Shown: positions 55,700 to 64,000 of the stretch, in pieces
Position numbering within the stretch: position 1 is the stretch's first letter
Layout: each line of letters starts with the position of its first letter
Assembly: GCF_000801105.2 (NCBI RefSeq)
Contig: NC_079519.1
Span: forward strand, 31,285,288 to 31,349,287
Direction of reading: 5' to 3'
Source of the DNA: Raphanus sativus
Lineage: Eukaryota; Streptophyta; Magnoliopsida; Brassicales; Brassicaceae
Length of the DNA stretch: 64,000 nucleotides
Made by a program: the position numbers and the translations under genes
The notes under the pieces: generated by a model
Databases searched by the model: none
What the model was told of the DNA's origin: nothing
The model's input: the letters and a program-made list of their open reading frames with translations, nothing else

Positions 55700-56120
55700 G
55701 GGGAAAGGATACAAAGCCGGCGCTGCGGCTACATACGTTTTCTTTGTTGCTTCCTTTATACACATGCGATGTGAGCATGAAAGTTACTTCAATGTCAAAG
55801 TTACGCATGTGAGTGAGCTGAGCTCATATAAGTTCAATAGACCATTTATTCTAAAAGTAATACTATTGTGCTTACATGCACGTGTATCTATCTATGGACT
55901 TTATTAAGACTCCTTAATTTCAGACGATGAGTACATATATATCTACATAACTCCCGTTCAATGGTGTCACACATATTTATGTACGTTAGTGTCAAGAATG
56001 TATATGGGATGTGTACCAATCCTTTTCGTTTGACTGGGAAAACGTCGGCAAGTATTTCAACATAAAAAGATGTAAGCTAATTTAATAAATAGTAGTATTA
56101 AAAACAATCAAGTGATGTTT
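55700..56120. other. Intergenic sequence, nothing recognised
   Basis: AT-rich non-coding sequence between the small ORF and the LINE fragment. Confidence 0.45.
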
Positions 56121-57747
56121 TCGATGTGAACTTAATGGTTGATGAGCTGATCGACAAAGACACGAGAAGATGGGACTTAGAAGCTTTAAAGGAGATCTTT
56201 GTTTCTTCAGATGTGGAGCTAATCAAGGCTTCTCAACCTTCCATCTTTAACCATGATTCTTTCTCTTGGAAATTCAACAGAAGTGGTAACTTGATGATGA
56301 AATCTGCGTACTGGTTAGCTATGGATCACAAGATCAAGGCACACTATCCTGAAACTCTGATCTCACCTTCGCTTAATGTGATCAAGGCAAGAATTTGGAA
56401 GATATCCACGGTTCCAAAAATCAGAGTCTTTCTATGGCAAGTACTCAGTGAAGCGCTCCCAGTAGCAGACTCAATCATAAAAAGGGGAATGAAGGTGGAC
56501 ACTAGATGTCAGGTGTGTGGTAACGAAGGTGAAGACATCCATCATGTGCTCTTTGGATGTGATCCAGCTAGACAAGCTTGGGCTCTCTCGGGCACCCCAC
56601 ATCCGCACTTTGGTTTACATGAAGGCGGTGTGTACTCGAACATAAACTTCCTCCGGGATCTTACCAAGAATGTAAAAGAAGGGATAGAGGACTATAGGTT
56701 CTGGCCGTGGCTTCTCTGGGCCATTTGGAAGAGCAGAAATGATCTGTTATTTAAGGGGATTAGATGGGAGCCTGAGGAGATACAGTTAAAAGCAAAGAAA
56801 GATTTTGAAGAGTGGCTACTGGCACAAAAGGTTGATGACCAATTAACGGTTCAGAGCCGTGATCAAGAGGTCAAAAAGGTTCGTAAATGGTCTCCTCCCA
56901 GAGAAGGGTTGTTAATGTGTAATGTGGGATTTTAATGGATCAAGGAATCCAAGCTCTTTGGAGTTGCTTGGGTCGTAAGAAACCATCGAGGTGTTGTTAT
57001 GGTTCATAGCAGAAGGGCTTTCTCAGCTATTGACAGCTTGGAGGACGCAAGACTTACTACTATTCTCTGGGCGATGGATAGTATGGTGAGTCTAAGATAC
57101 AGAAAGATTGTCTTTGCAGGGGATTTCAGAGAAATATTTGCGGCAACTCTGAAACCGCAGCTTTGACCGGTATTGCGTTTTCAGTCTGAGGAACTTAATA
57201 GAAGATTAGCTCATATGGAGGAGTTCCAACTTTTGAGCGTCTCGAAAGAGGAGAATAGAGGAGTGGCGATCATTGCACAAAGCGTTACACGGCAAGGAAG
57301 AGTGCGATCTTACGTCGCTAGGGGCCATCCGGGATGGCTCTTCGAGCTCTTTGTCGATGAAAGCCGGTTCCTCTGATTTTGGCTCCGTGGGAGGAGGTTG
57401 TTGTTTGTGGTTGTTGATCGATGCCATTTGTTTTTGGGTTGATCGATTGTATTATGTTTCGTACTCTGTTTTGTACTCTGTTTTGTGGTTTAATGAAATC
57501 TTTCCAGTGGCGAACCTAGGTTCACCAGGGAGGAGGCAACTGCCCCACAATAATCTATAAATAAACATTTTTTACTTAAGAAACATCATATATTCCGTAG
57601 CAAAGTTGGTTTCAACTAAGAGTTTGCCCCTCCTATACCAGGGTTCAAATCCCCACCTGCCTTTTTACACCTTTTATTTATTTTATGCTCCCACAAAATT
57701 TTTTTCCTAGATTCGCCAATGAATCTTTCAGAAGGAAAAAAAAAAAG
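56120..57747 (+). mobile_element. 5'-truncated LINE (zf-RVT plus RNase H-like) interrupted by a MITE
   Basis: The plus strand codes the end of an L1-type polyprotein. The reverse-transcriptase zinc-binding region includes VIKARIWKISTVPKIRVFLW and CQVCGNEGEDIHHVLFGCD, followed by WLLWAIWKSRNDLLF. An RNase H-like domain begins WSPPREGLLMCNVGF and, after a TAA (56934), continues as GVAWVVRNHRGVVMVHSRRA. Another TGA follows near 57165. It ends with a 3'UTR and a poly(A) run at about 57736-57747. A hAT-like MITE (57505-57721) has landed about 15 bp before the poly(A). Inactive. Confidence 0.85.
57505..57721. mobile_element. hAT-like MITE inserted in the LINE 3' end
   Basis: 217 bp with 16-bp inverted termini CAGTGGCGAACCTAGG and the complement of CATTGGCGAATCTAGG. 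It is flanked by the exact 8-bp duplication aatctttc (57497-57504 and 57722-57729). Eight-base duplication and CA-initial TIRs are hAT features. Confidence 0.88.
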
Positions 57748-58037
57748 ATTAGTGCACCCTGAGAGAGAAACAAGAAGGGAGGAAGAGAATCATTATGACA
57801 TGTGAAGAGTGTATATATATACTTATCTTTTGCCAAATATGGAAAATGGTATTTTGCTACAAATAGGAACGACAATTCTGAATATCGAAGAATAATAGTT
57901 TTGGATTGGTTTAACCAAGAAAAGGTCTTAAAAGCTCAACCCTATATAGATCCATGGTAGTATGATCTAATTAATAGGGCTTTAGTTTCCAAATGCTGGA
58001 ACTCTGTTCCCCGTACCAATGTTCTACTATTTTATTA
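57748..58037. other. Intergenic sequence, nothing recognised
   Basis: Short AT-rich stretch between the LINE tail and the Stowaway-like MITE. Confidence 0.4.
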
Positions 58038-58271
58038 GTTTCTCTGTTTCATTAGGTAAGTAGTTTTAGTTGAATGCATATATTATTTATTTTAAAAATA
58101 GTTTTTAATATATAAATTAAGTATATTTAAATCAATAATAAATAATTATAAATTATTTGATTGGTCACAATATACCCAATACAAATAAAAATTGCATAAA
58201 ATAATAAAAATTACTTATATTTTAAAACAAACATTTTTTAAAAAATTACTTATAATATGAAATGAAGGGAG
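58038..58271. mobile_element. Stowaway-like MITE (copy C)
   Basis: About 234 bp. Left terminus gtttctctgtttcattaggt, right terminus the complement of ctcccttcatttcatattat, TA on both sides. Related in style to the copies at 39 and 43 kb, but its left end is more diverged. Confidence 0.6.
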
Positions 58272-59906
58272 TATCCTATATCCTACGGAGATAACAAAAC
58301 ATATGTTTCTTGATATAGGGAAATAATGCTGGTAAAAAACGTTAAAATCTGTTAATGTTAAAAATAATGGTACAATAATTCACTTCCAAAAATAAGAGTA
58401 CAATAATATATGACAATTTGATTATAATTCTAGTAGTTAACAAAGGGTTTAGTGGAATGATTAGCATTTGAAATCAAATTTCAAACCTAAAGTAGAAACA
58501 CTAGGTTTGTCAACCACAAATCAAAATGGACTTCACAATACTAAAACTGTAAAACATGAGTTTCAAGAAAAAAACAAATACTGAAACATGGTCGAGGCGC
58601 ATTACAGACAACATCCGTTTAGCCAAAAAAATCGTAAGTATGATGATTAACCGATATTAACGGAGTTTGAAAAACGAACAAACAAATAAACGTCGACGTT
58701 GGTGTCAAATCAAAGCACTGTTTCTTCTTGCTTTCCACTGACAGAGATGGATTCCTAAACCCGTGGTTTCTTACGCGCCACTTGCTCTACCTTTAATTTA
58801 AAAGGCCCATGTTTGATGTTTACTTTATTATTATGATATTATTTAGGTCCTTTACTATGTTGGAAATGTCACATGTAAGATGAGATGAAAGCTAGTGAAC
58901 TTAAAACAAACATCAATTACTCCATTTGTAACTTAATAACATCAGATTAAAAGTCTCTAAGCGTTTATAAGACGCCGTAGAAAAACATATATCAGTTCAA
59001 TCTACATTAAAATTGATCAACTAAAAAAGTATAGTCGATTCAATCTAGTATATATCGAATATAGACATTATATTAGTGATGGGTCTAACTCACATCCAAA
59101 AGCTAACTCGCCCCTCTCGAGATGTGGGTGGAAAAACGGTCCAACACGGAAACAGCCCAAACTCAACATCTCGGACATACCACAGCAAGATGGGCCATGT
59201 TTATAGGCTACATAGGTAAACAACTATTTATATGGGAAATCATCTGCTGGACTTTTTACCATAGGCTTTGATACCATATTAGTGATGGGCCTAACTCACA
59301 CCCAAAAACTAACTCAAGAGTGGAGGATTGCCCAATCACATATATATGCCCAAGGACCACACATCATTAACGATGTGGGAGAGATTCTAATACATTAATC
59401 CAGTTTAATTCCGGGAAAATCATATGTAATGTATATCTGTGTTCGTCTCACCTTTTTAATTATGAAGCTTTCTGTTGAGATCCGTATATCTACACAGGAA
59501 ACTAGTACATACAGATTCATTTCTAAATATCACTTGATTAGTTGATTACTAAATATATAGGGTTAGTTTTTTAATATTAAAATTCCTAAACGTTTTAAAA
59601 TCAGCTAGCAGCCTTTATTCTTTATTTTTTTCTCACAAACATGTGCAAATGATAAAACTTAATATAACATATCTTCAACAAATCTATCATATGATAAATC
59701 TTTTACAAATCATGAAATCAGATCTGATAAAAAATTGCTCGTTTAATTTTTCCCGCATAACATGTCGAGTTAAGCTTTCATTTCATAAATATTGCAAATA
59801 TTGGGTGGAAATCATGTTTATAAGCGAAAAATCATTTGCCAAAAAAATATCATTGGCAAAAATGAAGGTTGATTAGATGCGTAGTCCATTTCAATACATG
59901 TAGTAA
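58272..59906. other. Gene-free region with direct repeats
   Basis: AT-rich, no coding signal. A 40-bp phrase starting atattagtgatggg is repeated at 59070 and 59276 (listed separately). Confidence 0.45.
59070..59315. repeat. Direct repeat pair of about 40 bp
   Basis: 59070-59109 and 59276-59315 share atattagtgatggg(t/c)ctaa, then ctcaca(t/c)ccaaaa(g/a)ctaactc. The spacing of 206 bp suggests two ends or a partial duplication of a repeat. Family not recognised. Confidence 0.75.
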
Positions 59907-59931
59907 CTAGGTGTTTAGCCTGCGTACGCGG
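59907..59931 (-). mobile_element. Helitron-type 3' terminus (minus orientation)
   Basis: On the minus strand an imperfect hairpin (CCGCGTACGCAGG, 59919-59931) is followed by CTAAACAC and CTAG, then a host T. It fits a Helitron end, though the stem has a mismatch. Confidence 0.5.
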
Positions 59932-61700
59932 ATATAAACATTTTCATAACTACTTATTAATATATATATTAATAAGAAAAAGTTTGTATTTCTTAATAAT
60001 GTTTTAATTGGAAATATTTAAGTATTATATTTTTTGAAATTTATTTGTACATTATATTCATTGTTAATAAATAAATCTTTAAAATCATTCAGTATTTTCT
60101 TTTTAATTATACAAAATAATTCTTTTACTTGATTAATATTTAGTAATGTGTTTTATGTTTTTGAATTTTTAACTTTCTTTTTCTTTAAAAATATATATTT
60201 GAAATTTTGGATAATTTTTATTATTATTAATTTAATCACTTGTATTTTTGGATAACAACACAGTATATATAAGAATTATCTTTTTATTTTAAAATATATA
60301 TTTTAGATTTTGGATAATTCTTTTATTATTGATTTTAATTACTTATCTAATCAAATAGATCTTAAATTCATTTTTATTTTTGACTAATTTATATAATTTA
60401 TATAATTTATTCATTAAGAGTATAAACGATATTAACCAATCTAAACACTACTTTAAAATTGTCAAGTATATTCCATAAGGGATATGACTTTCGTCGTTTT
60501 TAAAATAAATTGTTGATAATCAATCTCTAGTAAATACATTTTGAGAAAACGACTATTAAGCAAATATGTACTCAAGTTAAATTCTTGTAGAGAGACAAAC
60601 GGTGAGATCAAACAAAACTGTAGACTAATGATTCGTCGCTACCAAACACTAATAACTAAATATATCGGCAATAATTTTTCCAACAACCAAGTTTTCGAAG
60701 GTTGAAGAACGTTAGTAACGCCAAATATATACTTCACTAGCGATCGTTTTTCAATGTTCAAAGTTCAAACATTGTTTGATGAAATTTTCTCTATGTATAA
60801 CATACATTTTTTTGTATTATCGTCCTACAGAATATTCTTAACAAATAAATTGTTAAATTTGTCCAAATAGTTTGGTGCTGAAAATTACTGTCGGGTTTAT
60901 TGCCAGATTTAACACGATTACTAGTACCTCTGCTCAACTGGCAGCTTTTACATTTGAGATGAAAGTGCACACATAAAACTTTACTCGACTTGAAGCAAAC
61001 AATATACAATTTAATTTGCGTGGGCATAGACACTAACGCATTTTGGATTCTCAACAAGGAGGTGTTGTTTGTTTTCCTTTCTGAAGAATTCTATACTGAA
61101 GAAACAATCAAGTTAAAAAATGTTATTCTGAGTTTATAACCCATGATTACCGGAGAAAGAAAATATATACTGTTTGTTAACGATGTCGTTTTCAATGTTA
61201 AAAAGATTAAAGTGAAGGAAGCAAACAAGAATAATGCGAAAACAAAGTAAATAAATGCAACGCAACGCATAAAGTAATGAAAAAATTAACAATAATTAAA
61301 AAATGAAAATGTGGCTGCAAATTGCTGGCAAGGAACACAGACTCTTCCTCCTCATGTCATGTCAATGTTCAACTTCAAGTTCCCCACTTGATCCATTGGT
61401 CACTCTTTCTTTCTCTCTCTTTACCTATGAGGCTATGAAACTCCTCTTTTCCACGCTGTGTAACACTCAGCCCCCTTTCTCCTTTTCTCTCATAGGTTAC
61501 AAGTACTCATCTGCTCAGTCTCTCTCTCTTTAGATGACCTCCTATAATGCTTCTGAGTCCTGAAACTACTTAACACACTCTTGATTCTTCTTGACAAATG
61601 TGATTTTGTGTATTGTCTGTCTCTCCATCGAATCCCAAAGTAGAAAAGCTAGAAAAATTATAAAATGGAAAAAAAGAATCCTACTTTTGATATCTTTCAC
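59932..61700. other. AT-rich region upstream of LSH1
   Basis: Probably partly Helitron body, then LSH1 distal promoter. A frame on the minus strand at 60791-61057 contains a CKSCQL motif but matches no family I can name. CT-rich tracts begin around 61340. Confidence 0.4.
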
Positions 61701-61987
61701 TTATTATATACCCACTCCTCTCCTCTTCTATAAGCAGCAACAAACCACACTTCTCTCTCTTTCCTTTTTCAGTTTATTCTCTCTTTGCCTCACTATTTCT
61801 GCTCATATGTGTTTGCTAGATTTGATTTACCAAAGTTGAATCTATTCCTTACATAGTATCATCCTCACCATGACGAGCAGCTAAGTCCCTCTTTCTCCCT
61901 TTCTCTCTGGTTTATTAAAGAACCCTAACCTCTTTGATCCACATAAGAAAAGCAAAAACCCTAGCAAACAAGAAACAAAGATAAGCT
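61701..61987 (+). promoter_or_regulatory. LSH1 core promoter and leader
   Basis: A TATA-like ttattatata at 61701-61710 is followed by a CT-rich leader. The leader contains two telo-box-like motifs (gaaccctaacc near 61920 and aaaaccctagc near 61955), elements often found near starts of growth-related plant genes. Confidence 0.4.
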
Positions 61988-62566
61988 ATGGAATTGATAT
62001 CTCACCAAGCAAACAGGAGCCCTAATACCTCCATACAATCAACACCTCCTTCCTCAAGCCGCTACGAGAACCAGAAACGCCGTGACTGGAACACGTTCTG
62101 TCAATACCTCCGGAACCACCGTCCTCCGCTCTCTCTCCCATCGTGCAGCGGCGCACACGTGCTAGAGTTCCTCCGCTACCTCGACCAGTTCGGGAAAACA
62201 AAAATTCACCACCAAAACTGCGCCTTCTTCGGCCTCCCTAACCCTCCAGCACCTTGTCCTTGCCCTCTCCGACAAGCCTGGGGCTCACTCGACGCCCTCA
62301 TCGGACGTCTCCGTGCCGCCTACGAGGAGAACGGTGGCCCTCCCGAGGCTAACCCTTTTGGCTCACGCGCCGTCAGGTTATACCTCCGTGAAGTCAGAGA
62401 CTTCCAGGCCAAAGCTCGCGGCGTTAGTTATGATAAGAAGAGGAAGAGAGTCAACAGGCAGAAAACGCAAACGTTACCGCAAACGCAGCCGCCTCTGCTG
62501 CTACAGCAACAGCAACCACATCAAGGTCAGTCTGTGATGGCTAATTACTCGGGTGCAACTGTATGA
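61988..62566 (+). CDS. LSH1: ALOG-domain protein LIGHT-DEPENDENT SHORT HYPOCOTYLS 1
   Basis: Nuclear plant-specific regulator, implicated in Arabidopsis in light control of hypocotyl growth. Single exon, 192 residues. The ALOG domain (about 25-152), derived from a tyrosine-recombinase N-terminal DNA-binding fold, begins [20 protein letters not shown]. It includes the zinc-ribbon insert with H75, C78, C90 and C92 ([19 protein letters not shown]). A nuclear localisation signal KKRKR (150-154) and a Gln/Pro-rich tail ending MANYSGATV follow. Nearly identical in layout to Arabidopsis LSH1 (At5g28490, 190 residues, from memory). It is the first intact gene after about 16 kb of transposons. Confidence 0.96.
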   Translation: MELISHQANRSPNTSIQSTPPSSSRYENQKRRDWNTFCQYLRNHRPPLSLPSCSGAHVLEFLRYLDQFGKTKIHHQNCAFFGLPNPPAPCPCPLRQAWGSLDALIGRLRAAYEENGGPPEANPFGSRAVRLYLREVRDFQAKARGVSYDKKRKRVNRQKTQTLPQTQPPLLLQQQQPHQGQSVMANYSGATV

Positions 62567-63093
62567 TCATATATATGTATCCCTACTTTAAAGTGTATTG
62601 TTTCGTATTTGCTTCTATATGTGTGTGTTAATGTAATGACTTCTCTACATTATCCACTGATGATGCTGTTGCTCATTTATTTGTTTATGAATACTATAAA
62701 TTATGATTGTTCACGCTAATGTGTTTGATCATTTATGTTTTGGAGATTTATATTTACTTCCATCAGTTTGAGGATCATAAACGATGTTGATACCTAGTAC
62801 AGTTAGGGTTCATATGATTATGTTAGTATGTTTGATGATCAATGGAGGCGCCTTTATATACAACTCTGCTATACTTTAGATGATAAACAATCATTTCTTC
62901 TCCATGCGATGATAAACTGCATATTTTTCTGAAGATGATAGGAATCTGTATATGAAATACATATATAGACTATATATCTATTTGAATGTGTGTATGTACA
63001 TGATTACTTTAATGGTTAATCAGTGTGGTATATATACACTAATAACGCGTTTCATTGTTAGAATCAAAACCCTGATATGATGGCAATAAAACT
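62567..63093. other. LSH1 3' flank
   Basis: AT-rich 3' region. No other gene recognised. Confidence 0.5.
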
Positions 63094-63693
63094 TGGGGTG
63101 GGCATTTGGGTATCTATTTGGGTTCAGTTCGGAGTTATTCGGGTTTCGGGATCAAAGATTTCAGGTTCCATTCGGGTATTTTCTAAATTTTGGTTCGAGT
63201 TCGGTTTGGATCTTTGCGTGTTTGGTTTGGGTTCGGATAAACCATTTAAATTATTTTTAAAATTTTAAAATTCATTATACACTTTAAATTTTTCAAAATC
63301 TATAAATAAATAATATATTATAAATAAATTTGAATAACAAATGTTAAAATACCAAACTTAACATATAAATTAGTTTGGTTTGAACATTTGGATAGAGAAT
63401 CAATAAATTGTTTAAGTATTTTTTGGTATTTTGAGTATAATTTAGCTATTTTAGACATTCATTTTTATTATTTGTATATATTTTCAAGTATTTTGGAAAA
63501 ATAAAAAATAATTATATATTTAGGTATATATATATATATATATCTATTTCGGATACATTCGGGTATCCAAAATTTTTCGTTCGGATTAGATTCGGTTTCG
63601 GTTTTATAAATACCAAAATTTTTAATCCGTTTGACTACTTTTTCAGATCAGGTTCGGTTCGGTTTTCGGATCCGGGTTTTTTGCCCGGCCCTA
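63094..63693. mobile_element. hAT-like MITE rich in GGTTCGG words
   Basis: 600 bp, from tggggtgggca to tgcccggccct(a), imperfect inverted ends of the (T)AGGGGTGGGCA type. It is flanked by the exact 9-bp direct repeat aataaaact (63085-63093 and 63694-63702; an 8-bp hAT duplication plus one chance base would also fit). Outer quarters are dense in gggttcgg-like words and the core is AT-rich. A truncated relative lies at 4226-4560. Confidence 0.8.
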
Positions 63694-63702
63694 AATAAAA
63701 CT

Positions 63703-64000
63703 GTGAATGAAACAACTTTGTAAATGTACGCTTCTTAATCAATTCCAGATACTGTTGTCTGGGAATATCAGATTGGTCGTTTCTAGCTATTGCCTGTTTT
63801 AGTCCCAAAAATTGATGAGCAAAGCCATCTCACATGTTTTCGCATTAAATGATTACTATTGTTTTCTTTGTCACTGTTTTGATTTTCAAGGCCACCTTAT
63901 AAATTATTGATTCTACTTATTAATTCATGTATACAAACATTTTCAAAATGATTTCACTCAAGATAGAACAGTAGGAGAATAAAAACCATGACTAAATTGA
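63703..64000. other. Intergenic sequence at window end, nothing recognised
   Basis: About 300 bp of AT-rich sequence with no gene signal. Confidence 0.5.

Noticed and set aside
57638..57662. ggttcaaatcc motif resembling a tRNA T-arm/B box
   Set aside because: Sits inside the hAT MITE; no acceptor stem, D-arm or anticodon arm can be folded around it.
60791..61057. 88-codon minus-strand frame with a CKSCQL motif
   Set aside because: No family match and no further retrotransposon domains in the neighbourhood.
1..64000. CRISPR arrays, rRNA or tRNA genes, bacterial-type operons
   Set aside because: None seen; the tandem arrays are intronic minisatellites in a plant genome without spacer/repeat alternation.

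Overview
The window is nuclear DNA of a flowering plant, most likely a Brassicaceae species of the Brassica or Raphanus type. Genes are split by short AT-rich introns with plant splice signals. Two products are imported into plastids (ribosomal protein S1 and TatA). The proteins look like very close relatives of Arabidopsis chromosome 5 proteins. All homology statements rest on recognising families from the translated sequence; no search was run.

Layout. 1-9.7 kb: a DUF868 gene, a Helitron end, and a complete Mutator-like element (4962-8480) with long terminal inverted repeats and a 10-bp target duplication. 9.7-45 kb: a gene-dense arm carrying plastid RPS1, SWC5, FCF2, PHL1, an alpha-1,6-fucosyltransferase-like gene, an ANKRD13-like ankyrin gene, a PP2A B'' subunit, a defensin-like peptide, an EF-hand protein, TatA, an Alba protein, a decayed GIF1/AN3, an acidic glycine-rich protein and a decayed AT-hook (AHL) gene. 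45-62 kb: a gene-poor island of Helitron, hAT-like, PIF/Harbinger-like, Stowaway-like, LINE and Sadhu-like insertions plus an RPA1-like pseudogene. 62-64 kb: intact LSH1 and one further MITE. From memory, the order RPS1, SWC5/FCF2, PHL1, fucosyltransferase, PP2A B'', EF-hand, TatA, GIF1, glycine-rich, AHL, LSH1 is collinear, in reverse, with Arabidopsis At5g30510 down to At5g28490, the end of ancestral block Q. Loss of GIF1 and AHL while neighbours stay intact fits gene fractionation after Brassica genome triplication.

The genes are unrelated housekeeping and regulatory functions, not one pathway: plastid translation and Tat import (RPS1, TatA), chromatin and ribosome biogenesis (SWC5, FCF2), phosphate signalling (PHL1), N-glycan or wall glycosylation (fucosyltransferase), and light and boundary regulation (LSH1). 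I found no evidence of a new multi-gene system. The most unusual signals are structural. A minisatellite in the EF-hand gene carries repeated copies of that gene's own splice acceptor and exon start. The Mutator inverted repeat duplicates the transposase leader and N-terminal codons. Two other genes also carry intronic minisatellites, two genes use apparent GC splice donors, and several nested transposons have readable target duplications.
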